From RYN-230 sp963834515 (lineage in GTDB: Bacteria; Actinomycetota; Actinomycetes; Streptosporangiales; Streptosporangiaceae): DNA of 64,000 nucleotides. Shown piece by piece: positions 48,612-57,214 of the stretch. The position numbers and the translations under genes are program-made. The stretch's first letter is position 1; the number at the start of each line of letters is the position of its first letter. The notes under the pieces were generated by a model, which saw only the letters and a program-made list of their open reading frames with translations, made no database searches and was not told the origin of the DNA. The stretch covers positions 434,001 to 498,000 of the forward strand of contig CAWICB010000007.1 in the NCBI GenBank assembly GCA_963834515.1, read 5' to 3'.

Positions 48612-49774
48612 ATGGATGTTGACGCAGTGGTCACCGAGGTCGCCTCGGCGGTCGGGCTGGCTGAGGGCCGGTCAGGAGTCAGGGACGTGATGCGCGCCAT
48701 CGCGCGCTGCGAGCCGGTAGCTACCCGCGAGGTGAGCCGGCTGGCTGAGCTGCCCATCCCGCTGGTCACCGCGGTGTGCAACGAGCTGCGCAAGCGGGGG
48801 GTAGTGGACCGGGCCGGCCGGTCCGGCTGACCGAGGCCGGCCGGGCCGCGCTGAACCCGCCGGGCGGGCAGCACGCGCTGTCCGGGCGCTGCCCGGCCTG
48901 CGCCGGGCATGGCGTGATCATCCCGGACGCGGTGGACGCGCTGGTCACCGAGCTGGAGCAGCGGTCGGCCGGGGTGCCCGGGGCCCGGCTGGAACTGGAC
49001 CAGACGCACTGCACGGTGGACACCAAGGTCCGCCGGGTGCTGCGGATGCACGAGGTGGGCGCGGTGGACGGCAAGTCCATCCTGCTGCTCGGCGACGACG
49101 ACCTGACCTCGGCCGCGCTGGCCGCGTTCTGCGCGCTGCCCGGCAGCCCGGCCCGGATCCGGCGGCTGACCGTGCTGGACACCGACGCCGACCTGCTCGG
49201 CTTCCTCGGCGGCCAGCTGGCCGGGGCCCCGTTCCCGGTCAACCTGTGCCAGCACGACCTGCGCGACCCGCTGCCGCCCGGGCTGCACGGCCAGTTCGAC
49301 GTGGTGTTCACCGACCCGCCCTACACGGTGCCCGGCGCGGAGCTGTTCCTGTCCCGCGCGGTGACCGCGCTGAGCAGCGACCCGGGCCAGCATGTTTTCT
49401 TCTCGTTCGGCGCCCGCCGCCCGGAGGAGAGCCTGCTCACCCAGGAACTCATCGCGCAGCTGGGGCTGGCCATCCGGGCGCTGCTGCCCGGCTTCAACGA
49501 GTACCTCGGGGCCGGTGTGCTGGGCGGCACCAGCAACCTGTTCCACCTGCGCGCCGTGGCCGGGTCAGCCCCGCTGATCACGGGGCGGTATGACGGCCCG
49601 CTGTACACGGCCGAGGGGCGGGTGATCACCCGGCCGTACCGGTGCCGCGGCTGCGCCGCGGTGCACCTGGTCGGCCCGGGCACCAGCTGGCCGCGGATCG
49701 CCGTGCTCAAGGCGGCGGGCTGCCCGGCCTGCGCGGGCACGGTATTCCGGCCGATGCCGCTGGAGCGACGGTGA
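48612..49774 (+). CDS. BpsA-like branched-polyamine aminopropyltransferase, frameshifted near 48822
   Basis: Resembles N4-bis(aminopropyl)spermidine synthase (DUF43) of archaea and thermophiles, which adds aminopropyl groups from decarboxylated SAM to the N4 of spermidine. About 387 codons. N-terminal winged helix (REVSRLAELPIPLVTAVCNE), a CPAC zinc motif, then the catalytic core: ELDQTHCTVDTKVRRVLRMH, GKSILLLGDDDLTSAALAAF and VVFTDPPYTVPGAELFLSRA. A C-terminal extension holds CRGC and CPAC, probably a second zinc ribbon. The frame slips at about 48815-48830 (KRGVVDRAG to RPVRLTEAGRAAL). The stop overlaps the next gene (GTGA). Divergent from speD, its co-substrate maker. Confidence 0.88.
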
Positions 49775-50253
49775 CCGGGGGATACGAGATCCGGCCGGCG
49801 GCGGCCGGGGACCTGGACGCGCTGGCCGCGTTCGAGGTGGAGATCGCCCAGGTCTCGTTCGGCGACGAGGCCATCACGGACCCGGCCCTGCACCGCAAGC
49901 GGGTGGCCGCCGCGCTGGGCAGGCCGGGCGAGGTGACCGTGGTCGCGGCGGCGGCCGGCGCGCCCGGGGTGCCGGTCGGCTGGGCCTGGCTGTCCGGCCG
50001 GACCAACTCGCTGACCGGCGCCCGGTACGGCAACTTCCGCTCGCTGGCCGTGGCCGACATACCGGAGCGCGCGCAGGTGGCGGAAATCTTGATGACGGCT
50101 GTGCTCAGTGCGGCGGAGGAGGCTGGTTTCACTCAGCTCACCGGTAAGGTGCACGCCAGGAACCTCGGCATGCGCGCGGTGTACCGGAAGTTCGGATTCG
50201 AGGCGACGCACATCACCATGGAGAAACGGGACCTGTGCCGGGAACAGTCATGA
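49771..50253 (+). CDS. GNAT-family acyltransferase
   Basis: A 160-residue GCN5-type transferase starting at GTG 49771. The first strand and helix are YEIRPAAAGDLDALAAFEVE; the acyl-CoA site region reads SLAVADIPERAQVAEILMTA; the end LTGKVHARNLGMRAVYRKFG plus FEATHI is the typical GNAT C-terminal motif B. The gene overlaps bpsA upstream and the FkbH-type gene downstream by four bases each. By context it could acylate the polyamine, from acetyl-CoA or from the acyl-ACP of this operon. That role is inference. Confidence 0.85.
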   Translation: MTGGYEIRPAAAGDLDALAAFEVEIAQVSFGDEAITDPALHRKRVAAALGRPGEVTVVAAAAGAPGVPVGWAWLSGRTNSLTGARYGNFRSLAVADIPERAQVAEILMTAVLSAAEEAGFTQLTGKVHARNLGMRAVYRKFGFEATHITMEKRDLCREQS

Positions 50254-51302
50254 GCACGTCCGGGCTGGTCAAGTGCGTGGTCTGGGACCTGGACAACACG
50301 CTGCTGCGGGGCACCTACCTGGAATCGCTGCCGGACCGGCCGCCCGCCGACCCGGCTGTGACCGGCCTGCTGGCCGAACTGGGCCGCCGTGGCATCGTGC
50401 ACGCCATCGCCAGCCGCAATCCACCGGAGGCGGCCGAGTACGCGGCCCAGGCCACCGGGTGCACGTTCGTCGCCGCCGAGTGCGGCTGGGGCCGCAAGTC
50501 CGAAGCGCTGACCCGGATCGCGGCCGGCCTGGACATCGCGGTGGACGCGCTGGCGTTCGTGGACGACGATCCCTACGAGCGGGCCGAGGTCGGCGCGGCG
50601 CTGCCCGGGGTCCGGGTGCTGTCGCCGGAGGACGCCGCCGAGGCCGTGGGCTGGCCCGAGTTCAGCCCGGCCGAGGTGACCGAGGAGGCCCGCCGCCGGG
50701 CCGGGCTGTACCAGCAGCGGCAACGCCGGCAAGCGGCGGAGCGGGCCTTCACCGGCTCGCACGACGACTTCCTGCGGGCCTGCCAGACCCAGGTCACCAT
50801 CGCCCTGGCCAGCCCGGCCGACGTGCCGCGGCTGCATGAGCTGTCCGAGCGGACCAGCCAGTTCAACTCGGCCGGCCAGGTGCTGTCCGCGGCGTCGATC
50901 CAGGCCCTGATCGGCGCCCCGGCCCGCGACGTGCTAAGCGTCCGGCTCCGGGACCGGTTCGCCGATGACGGGCTGGTCGGCGGGTGCGTGATCGACCGGC
51001 GGCACGAGCGGGTGTGGACCGTCCCGCTGCTGATGATGTCCTGCCGGGCCATCGGCCGCGGGGTGATCGATACCGTGCTGACCTGGCTGGCCCGCCGCGC
51101 GGCGGGCCACGGGGCGGCCGCGGTGCAGGTGCCGTGCCCGCTCTCCGAGCGCAGCGTGCCGCTCCGGCTGGCGCTGGCCGCGGCGGGCTTCCGGGCCTGC
51201 CCGGACCAGGCGGCCAGGCACGGCCGGGTGGTGTTCCGCGCCGACCTGGGTGCGCCGCGGCCGGCCCTGCCCGACTGGGTGACCGCGCCAGGTGAGTCGT
51301 GA
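50250..51302 (+). CDS. FkbH-type HAD-IIIC protein (acyl/glyceryl-ACP loading)
   Basis: 350 residues. The HAD half has the nucleophile motif VVWDLDNTLLRG (Asp13, Asp15) and LAFVDDDPYERAEV. The C-terminal half is the GNAT-like FkbH domain: ELSERTSQFNSAGQVLSAAS, DDGLVGGCVIDRR and VWTVPLLMMSCRAIGRGVID. Known FkbH proteins take 1,3-bisphosphoglycerate, dephosphorylate it and load a glyceryl unit on an acyl carrier protein. An ACP gene follows with a GTGA overlap, as in polyketide clusters that use glyceryl-ACP. No ketosynthase is nearby, so the acyl unit would be used directly. Confidence 0.88.
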   Translation: MSTSGLVKCVVWDLDNTLLRGTYLESLPDRPPADPAVTGLLAELGRRGIVHAIASRNPPEAAEYAAQATGCTFVAAECGWGRKSEALTRIAAGLDIAVDALAFVDDDPYERAEVGAALPGVRVLSPEDAAEAVGWPEFSPAEVTEEARRRAGLYQQRQRRQAAERAFTGSHDDFLRACQTQVTIALASPADVPRLHELSERTSQFNSAGQVLSAASIQALIGAPARDVLSVRLRDRFADDGLVGGCVIDRRHERVWTVPLLMMSCRAIGRGVIDTVLTWLARRAAGHGAAAVQVPCPLSERSVPLRLALAAAGFRACPDQAARHGRVVFRADLGAPRPALPDWVTAPGES

Positions 51303-51586
51303 TCAGCCCGGCCCGGCCCGCGCCGGCGGCCATCGCCGGTGAACTGCGCCAGCTGCTGGCCGCCGCGACCGGCCGGCCGGAACTGGCCCGGCTCACCCTG
51401 GACACCCCGCTGTTCGGTGACGGGGTGGGGCTGGACTCGCTGACCGGGACCCTGCTGCTGCGCCAGGTCCGGCAGCGGTTCGGGGTCAACGTGGCCGCCG
51501 AGGACCTCAACCTGGACGCCCTGGCCACGCTCGGCAGCTTGACTGCCTTCGTGGACAGTCACCTGGCGGGGGAGGCGGGTACCTGA
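51299..51586 (+). CDS. Free-standing acyl carrier protein
   Basis: A 95-residue four-helix carrier protein with the phosphopantetheine Ser47 in GVGLDSLTGTLLLRQV. The segment DTPLFGDGVGLDSL and a late hydrophobic helix (LDALATLGSLTAFVDSHLAG) fit the family. It begins at a GTG overlapping the FkbH-type stop and ends in TGATG into the phosphopantetheinyl transferase. It is not the primary fatty-acid ACP by context; it probably holds the unit made by the FkbH-type protein. Confidence 0.9.
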   Translation: MISPARPAPAAIAGELRQLLAAATGRPELARLTLDTPLFGDGVGLDSLTGTLLLRQVRQRFGVNVAAEDLNLDALATLGSLTAFVDSHLAGEAGT

Positions 51587-52359
51587 TGCTGCCGGTCCCG
51601 CCCGCGGGCTGCGCCGACGTCTGGTGGCTGGACATCAGCACGGTCACCGTGGACCGCCCGGAGGTGGCCGAGCTCAGCCTCGACGAGCACAAGCGGGCCG
51701 CGTCCTTCGCGTTCCGGGCCGACCGGCGCCGGTACACGGCCGCGCACGTGATGCTGCGCCGGGTGCTGTCCGGGTATGTGGACATCCCGCCGTCCAGCCT
51801 GATCTTCCGCCGCGAGCCGTGCCCCCGGTGCGGCAAGCCGACCGGGCGGCCGGCCCTGCCGTTCGGCTACGGGCTGCACTTCTCGCTCGCGCACAGCGGC
51901 GACGCGGTGGTCATCGCGGTGGCGGGCCAGCAGGTCGGCGTGGACGTGGAGCGGCAGCCGTCCGGCTGCGTGTGCGCGCTGTCCGCCGAAATGAACGCGG
52001 CCGATGCCGAGTGGGGCCGCCCGCTGGGCGAGGCGGCCCGGCACGACCTGGTCATCCGCTGGTGGGTGCGGTCCGAGGCGGTACTCAAGTGCACCGGCGA
52101 GGGCATCGGCCACGGCACCGGCGCCTTCCCGGTGCTGGGCAGCCCGGACGGGCCGGTCGGCCCGGCCGTGCCTGGTGGCCCGGACCAGCTGGTGGCCGCC
52201 ACCCCGGCGCACGGCTGCTCGCTGATCTCGCTGCCCGCCCCGGAGGGCTACCAGGCCGCGCTGGCGCTGGCCGGCCCGGCCAGCGGCATCCGGCTGGCCA
52301 TCCGGGCCCCGTGGGCGACGGCCGCCCGGCGGCTCAGCCACCGCGATCCTGTGCGCTAA
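51586..52359 (+). CDS. Sfp-type 4'-phosphopantetheinyl transferase
   Basis: A 257-residue enzyme that converts apo-ACP to holo-ACP with coenzyme A. Motifs: LHFSLAHSGDAVVIAVAGQQ, VGVDVER (Mg2+ Asp/Glu) and WWVRSEAVLKCTGEG. A CPRCGKP motif near residue 82 is common in Sfp-type proteins that start from such a loop. The gene is the last of the five-gene overlapping operon, so it most likely serves the ACP just upstream. Confidence 0.93.
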   Translation: MLPVPPAGCADVWWLDISTVTVDRPEVAELSLDEHKRAASFAFRADRRRYTAAHVMLRRVLSGYVDIPPSSLIFRREPCPRCGKPTGRPALPFGYGLHFSLAHSGDAVVIAVAGQQVGVDVERQPSGCVCALSAEMNAADAEWGRPLGEAARHDLVIRWWVRSEAVLKCTGEGIGHGTGAFPVLGSPDGPVGPAVPGGPDQLVAATPAHGCSLISLPAPEGYQAALALAGPASGIRLAIRAPWATAARRLSHRDPVR

Positions 52360-52449
52360 ATCACGTTCGCGTAACAGACCGCGCTGCGGCCGGGGGTACC
52401 CGCCCCGGGTAGCCTCGGGGCAGGCCGGGGCTGGGAGCAGGAGGCGGAC

Positions 52450-53635
52450 ATGACGGCGGTCTTTGCGGTTGACGCATGCCGTACGCCAGTAGGCAGGATC
52501 AAGGGTGCGCTGGCCGAGGTCCGGCCGGACCATCTGACCGCCGAGGTGATCAAGGCCCTGCTGGCCCGCAACGAGTGGCTCGACCCGGGCCAGATCGACG
52601 ACGTGTACTGGGGCGCGGCCAACCAGGCCGGCGAGGACAACCGGAACGTGGCCCGGATGGGCGTGCTGCTGGCCGGCCTGCCGGTGGAGGTGCCCGGCGC
52701 CACAGTGAACCGGCTGTGCGGCTCGGGCCTGGAGGCCATCGCCAGCGCGGCCCGGGCCATCGCGGCGGGCGAGGCGGACGTCATCCTGGCCGGCGGGGCC
52801 GAGTCGATGACCCGCGCGCCGTTCGTGCTGCCCCGCGCGGCCAGCCCGTTCCCGCGCGAGGCGGGCGTGGCCGACACCCGGCTCGGCTGGCGGCTGGTCA
52901 GCCCGCTGATGCAGGAGCTGTACCCACCGGTCACCCTGGGTGAGACGGCGGAGAACGTGGCCGAGCGATACGGGATCAGCCGGGAGCGCCAGGACGAGTT
53001 CGCGCTGCGCAGCCACCAGCGCTCGGCCAGCGCCCAGCAGGCCGGCCGGTTCGGCGCCGAGATCGTCCCGGTCGGGACGCCGGCCGGGCCGGTCACCCAG
53101 GACGAAGGCATCCGGGCCGACCTCACCCTGGCCGAGCTGGCCGGGAAGCGGCCCGCGTTCCGGGCCGGCGGCACGGTGACCGGGGGCAACTCCTCCCCGC
53201 TCAACGACGGCGCGGCTGGCCTGCTGCTGCTATCTGAACAGGCGCTGGCGGCCGCCGGGGTGACCCCGCTGGCCCGCTATGCGGGCACCGCGGCGGCTGG
53301 CGTGCATCCGGACTACATGGGCATCGGCCCGGTGCCGGCGTTGGGCAAAGTGCTGCGCCGGGCGGGCTGGGACATCGGCAGCCTGGACCTGATCGAGGTT
53401 AACGAGGCGTTCGCGGCCCAGGCGGTGGCGGTGTGCGACGAGCTGAAGCTGGATCCGGACCGGGTCAACGTGAACGGCGGCGCCATCGCTATCGGTCATC
53501 CGCTGGGCTGCTCCGGGGCCCGCATCACCACCACCCTGCTTGCACGAGCTCACCCGGCGCGGTGCGTCCCGCGCCGCGGCCAGCATGTGCATCGGGGTCG
53601 GCCAGGGCATCGCCACGCTGTGGCAGGCAGCCTGA
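52450..53635 (+). CDS. Acetyl-CoA acyltransferase (thiolase, PcaF-like), frameshifted near 53542
   Basis: Thiolase family enzyme, about 395 codons, cleaving 3-oxoacyl-CoA. Active Cys90 (VNRLCGSGLEAIAS), His in NGGAIAIGHPLGCSGARITT and a second Cys in CIGVGQGIATLWQAA. That last segment lies in another frame: after ACCACCCTGCTT the expected HELTRRGASRAAASMCIGVG follows one frame on. The gene length is 3n+1. It looks most like beta-ketoadipyl-CoA or acetyl-CoA C-acyltransferases (DDVYWGAANQAGEDNRNVAR). It could finish aromatic degradation started by pobA, but the genes are 29 kb apart. Stop overlaps the next start (TGATG). Confidence 0.9.
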
Positions 53636-54273
53636 TGGCGGCGGAGCGGCGGCACCTGATGGCCGCCTCGGACGGGCCACCCGGGCTGGGGCCCGCCCGG
53701 CGCGCGCTGTGGCGCGTCTGGCCAGACCGCAACCCGCTGCGCCGGGCCGCGGACCGCGCCGAACGGGGCCTGCTGGTCGTGCTGTTCGCGCTGTTCGCGG
53801 CCGGCATCCCGGCGGCCACGGTGGCCGTAGCGCAGTGGGCCGGCACCGGCGCGGCGCACGCGGCCCGGGTGGCGGCGGCCGCCCAGCGGCCGGTCACCGC
53901 GTACGTGCTGCATTCCGCACCGGCCCCGGTCGGGCAGGCCAACCCGTCGTCCTACCTGGTCCAGGAACCGGCCTGGTGGGCCGACTCGGCGGGGGTGCGG
54001 CACATGGCCACGGTGCTGGTCACCGCGGGGACCAAGGCGGGCACCGTGCTCCGCGAGTGGACCGACGGCTCGGGCGGGCTGACCAGCGCCCGGATCGACT
54101 CGGGCCAGCTGTCCAGCGGCGCGGTGCTGGCCGCCGTGGGCACGGCCCTGCTGCTGATAGCGGCGCTGGTGATGGTGATGCTGATTATCTGCCGCCACAT
54201 GGACCGGCGGCGGCTGGCCGGCTGGGAGGAAGGCTGGACCTCGGTCGGGCCGGAATGGACCGGCCAGCACTGA
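53635..54273 (+). CDS. Rv1733c-like membrane protein
   Basis: 212 residues with two membrane helices (RGLLVVLFALFAAGIPAATV near residues 45-65, and AVLAAVGTALLLIAALVMVM near 165-185) around an extracytoplasmic domain of roughly 100 residues. The entry WRVWPDRNPLRRAADRAERG and the exit CRHMDRRRLAGWEEGW plus TSVGPEW closely follow the Rv1733c family of actinobacteria, whose function is unknown (a dormancy-regulon antigen in tuberculosis). Start ATG 53635 overlaps the thiolase stop, an unexpected pairing. Confidence 0.82.
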   Translation: MAAERRHLMAASDGPPGLGPARRALWRVWPDRNPLRRAADRAERGLLVVLFALFAAGIPAATVAVAQWAGTGAAHAARVAAAAQRPVTAYVLHSAPAPVGQANPSSYLVQEPAWWADSAGVRHMATVLVTAGTKAGTVLREWTDGSGGLTSARIDSGQLSSGAVLAAVGTALLLIAALVMVMLIICRHMDRRRLAGWEEGWTSVGPEWTGQH

Positions 54274-54302
54274 CCGCCCGCGGGCGGTCGGCCGGCTCCG
54301 GC

Positions 54303-54590
54303 TCAGCTGGCCTGGTCAGCCAGCGTGAAGGCCACCGTGCCCTCGTCGTCCACCTGCGCGTCCAGGGATTTGTCGTCGAGCGCGATCGCGGCGTCGGGCT
54401 CCAGGAAGACGCGGGCCCCGGACGTCTCGATGACCTGGTCGCCGGCCACTGGGCTTTCGGCCAGCGTCACCTGGAACGCCTGGCCGCCCTGCTCCTGCGA
54501 CATGATGCGCAGGCCGGTGTCCTCGGGCAGTTCTGGCTGCGAGGTCAGGCTGCGGATGGCCGTGACGGCGCTCTCGGTCAAGGTGAGCAT
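54303..54590 (-). CDS. HesB/IscA-like protein lacking the cysteines
   Basis: A 95-residue protein with the IscA-type fold: MLTLTESAVTAIRSLTS, TGLRIMSQEQGGQAFQVTLA, ARVFLEPDAAIALDDKSLDA. The family's three cluster-binding cysteines (one mid, CxC at the end) are all absent, as in an actinobacterial subgroup. Iron-sulfur transfer is therefore doubtful. It faces the Rv1733c-like gene end to end. Confidence 0.8.
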   Translation of the reverse strand: MLTLTESAVTAIRSLTSQPELPEDTGLRIMSQEQGGQAFQVTLAESPVAGDQVIETSGARVFLEPDAAIALDDKSLDAQVDDEGTVAFTLADQAS

Positions 54591-54737
54591 TGCGCTGCTC
54601 CTGTCGGTATAGCGGCATGTGCAGTTGGGCGGCCCCTACCCGATCTGAGCCGGCTCACCCGTCGAAAATCACCGGCCGGCTCCGACACGGGGCTGAGGGC
54701 GCTACCAGGGCGCCAGCTGAGCAGGGAGGATGGAGTA

Positions 54738-55140
54738 ATGCGATTCATGCTGCTGCAGAACTACGGGCCGGTGGAATCGGGCTGCCCGCCAATGGCCGAG
54801 TGGGCGCCGCAGGACATCACCGCGCACATCGAGTTCCAGCAGGCCCTCAACCAGGAGCTGGCGCACCGGGGTGAACTGGTCAACGCGCAGGGGCTGGCCG
54901 GGCCGGAGCAGGCCCGGTTCGTGGTGTCCGACGGCGTCACCGCCCCGGTGATCACCGACGGGCCCTACCCGGAGGCCAAGGAGCTGCTGGCCGGCTACCG
55001 GCTGGTGGATGTCGAACTCGGCGGCCCGGGCCATTGAGATCGCGGCCCAGGCCTCGGCCGCGCCCGGCCCGGCGGGCGTGCCGATCCGCCAGCCCATCGA
55101 GGTCCGCCAGGTGCTCAGCGCCCCGGACCCCGAGATGTGA
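54738..55140 (+). CDS. YCII-related protein, frameshifted near 55018
   Basis: About 133 codons of a DGPF/YCII-type protein: MRFMLLQNYGPVESGC, then VVSDGVTAPVITDGPYPEAK and ELLAGYRLVDVE. The frame changes near 55010-55022 and continues AARAIEIAAQASAAPGPAGV, then PIRQPIEVRQVL. The stop at 55138-55140 overlaps the sigma factor's GTG (GTGA). The family is typically paired with ECF sigma factors of the type encoded next, perhaps as a sensor or regulator. Confidence 0.85.
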
Positions 55141-56393
55141 GTCCTGCGATGCCCCCCGAGGACCTGCTCCGCGAGCTTGCGCCGCGGGTCCTCGGGGTGA
55201 TCACGCGGCGGTACGGGGACTTCGCCAGCGCCGAGGACGCGGTGCAGGAAGCGCTGCTGGCCGCGGCGGTCAGCTGGCCCGCCGGGGGGATGCCGGACAA
55301 CCCGCTGGGCTGGCTGATCCGGGTGGCTGGCCGCCGGATGACCGACCAGTTCCGCAGCGAGGACACCAGGCGGCGCCGCGAGCTGCTGGCCGCCTCGTGG
55401 TCCCCACCCGCCTCCCCATCCCCCTTCACTGGCCCCGGCCCGGCACCCGGCCGGGACGACACGCTCATCCTGATGCTGCTGTGCTGCCACCCGGCGCTGG
55501 CCCCGGGCTCGGCCATCCCGCTCACGCTGCGCGCGGTCGGCGGCCTGACCACCCGGCAGATCGCGGCCGCGTTCCTGGTCCCGGAGCCGACCATGGGCCA
55601 GCGGATCAGCCGGGCCAAGGCCACGCTCAAGGCGGCCGCCGAGCCGTTCCAGCTCCCCCCGCCGGACCAGCGGGAACTGCGGCTGCGCTCCGTGCGGCAC
55701 GTGCTCTACCTGCTGTTCAACGAGGGATACACGACCAGCACCGGCCCGGACCTGGCCCGAGCCGACCTGTCTGGGGAAGCCATCCGGCTGGCCCGGATGC
55801 TCCGGGCTAGCCTGCCTGGCGATCCCGAGCTGGCCGGGCTGCTGGCCCTGATGCTGCTCACCGAGGCCCGCCTGCCGGCCCGCACCGGGCCGGCCGGCCA
55901 GCTGATCCCGCTGGCCGAGCAGGACCGCGCCCGCTGGGACCGGCCCCTCATCGGCGAGGGACTGGCCCTGGTCACCGAGGCGCTGCGGCACGGGCCCGGG
56001 CAGGCCGGTGAGTACCAGCTGCAGGCGGCCATCGCGGCCGTGCACGACCAGGCGGCCCGGGCCCAGGACACCGACTGGGTGAAGATCCTGGCTCTGTATA
56101 CCGTGCTGGAGCGGATGACCGGCAACCCCATGGTGACGCTCAACCGGGCCGGCGCCGCGGCCATGGCCGACGGGCCGGCGGCCGGGCTGGCCATCCTGGA
56201 CACCGTGGCCGGCCAGCTCGGCGAGCATCACCGCTACCACTCGGTGCGCGCCCACCTGCTGGAACAGGCGGGCGACCGGGACGGGGCCCAGGCCGGATTC
56301 CAGGCCGCCGCGGCCCGGGCCACCAACCTGCGCGAACAGCAGTACCTGATCACCAAGGCGGCGCAGGTCGCTGCGCACCCCGGCCCCGGGTAG
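55137..56393 (+). CDS. ECF sigma factor with C-terminal extension (YCII-associated, DUF6596 type)
   Basis: 418 residues. Sigma region 2: RRYGDFASAEDAVQEALLAA and NPLGWLIRVAGRRMTDQFRS; region 4: LTTRQIAAAFLVPEPTMGQR and ISRAKATLK. The long C-terminal helical domain (ELRLRSVRHVLYLLFNEGYT, LNRAGAAAMADGPAAGLAIL) is the extension seen in YCII-linked ECF groups and resembles TPR. No anti-sigma gene is present; the extension and the coupled YCII protein may control activity. Target promoters unknown. Confidence 0.9.
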   Translation: MSPAMPPEDLLRELAPRVLGVITRRYGDFASAEDAVQEALLAAAVSWPAGGMPDNPLGWLIRVAGRRMTDQFRSEDTRRRRELLAASWSPPASPSPFTGPGPAPGRDDTLILMLLCCHPALAPGSAIPLTLRAVGGLTTRQIAAAFLVPEPTMGQRISRAKATLKAAAEPFQLPPPDQRELRLRSVRHVLYLLFNEGYTTSTGPDLARADLSGEAIRLARMLRASLPGDPELAGLLALMLLTEARLPARTGPAGQLIPLAEQDRARWDRPLIGEGLALVTEALRHGPGQAGEYQLQAAIAAVHDQAARAQDTDWVKILALYTVLERMTGNPMVTLNRAGAAAMADGPAAGLAILDTVAGQLGEHHRYHSVRAHLLEQAGDRDGAQAGFQAAAARATNLREQQYLITKAAQVAAHPGPG

Positions 56394-56407
56394 GGTCGGC
56401 GGCGGAT

Positions 56408-56443
56408 GGGTACCGCGAGCACGCACGGCGGGTACCGCGAGCA
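56408..56443. repeat. 14 bp direct repeat ahead of the phosphatidyltransferase gene
   Basis: GGGTACCGCGAGCA occurs at 56408-56421 and again at 56430-56443, 22 bases apart (two helical turns). The second copy ends 14 bases before the TTG start and overlaps the ribosome-site region. It may be an operator. Confidence 0.5.
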
Positions 56444-56457
56444 AGGGGGCCGCTCCG

Positions 56458-57123
56458 TTGGACGCAGGCAGCAGCGCGCCAGGCCAGCTGGCTGAGCCCC
56501 GGCCAGCCGACGGCAGGCTGCCGGACCGGGTCTGGACGGTGCCCAACCTGCTCAGCATGGCCCGGCTGGCCGGCGTTCCGGTGTTCGTCTGGCTGGTGCT
56601 CGGGCCGAAGGCGGACGGCTGGGCGGTAGGCCTGCTGATCGCTGCCTCGGCCACCGACTGGCTGGACGGGAAGATCGCCCGGGCCTGGCACCAGGAGAGC
56701 CGCCTCGGGCAGGTGCTCGACCCGGCCGCCGACCGGCTCTATATCGGGGCCATGCTCATCGCGCTGGCCATCCGGGCCATCATCCCGTGGTGGCTGGTCG
56801 GCGTGCTGGTGGCGCGGGAACTGGTGCTGGCCGTGGCCCTGCTCCGGCTGCGCTCCCGCGGCTGGGAGCCACTCCAGGTCAGTTTCGTGGGCAAGGCGGC
56901 CACGCTGTGCCTGCTGTACGCGTTCCCGCTGCTGCTGCTGGGCGTGTACGGCGGCCCGGCCGCGCTGGTGGCCAAGGTGGCGGGCTGGGCGTTCGGGCTG
57001 TGGGGCACCGCGCTGTACTGGTGGGCGGCGGGCCTGTACCTGGCCCAGACCGCCCGGCTGACCACAAGCCGGCCTGGCCCTGACTGGGCAGCCCATGGCC
57101 GGCCCGGGCCCGGCCCGTCATGA
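56458..57123 (+). CDS. CDP-alcohol phosphatidyltransferase (PgsA2-like)
   Basis: 221 residues starting at TTG behind AAGGGGG. The CDP-OH-P motif is complete: DWLDGKIARAWHQESRLGQV, LDPAADRL gives D-x2-D-G-x2-A-R...G-x3-D-x3-D. About five membrane helices. It joins a CDP-activated lipid to an alcohol (glycerol phosphate, inositol or phosphatidylglycerol) in the membrane. In mycobacteria the equivalent position upstream of garA is held by pgsA2; exact product uncertain. Confidence 0.88.
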   Translation: MDAGSSAPGQLAEPRPADGRLPDRVWTVPNLLSMARLAGVPVFVWLVLGPKADGWAVGLLIAASATDWLDGKIARAWHQESRLGQVLDPAADRLYIGAMLIALAIRAIIPWWLVGVLVARELVLAVALLRLRSRGWEPLQVSFVGKAATLCLLYAFPLLLLGVYGGPAALVAKVAGWAFGLWGTALYWWAAGLYLAQTARLTTSRPGPDWAAHGRPGPGPS

Positions 57124-57214
57124 TGGAGGGACCCGATAGCGAGTGCCCGGCCCAGCATGCAATCGAGGCGGATGGGCAGACGGCACGGATGACCTGGAAG
57201 GAGACCCGGCACCG

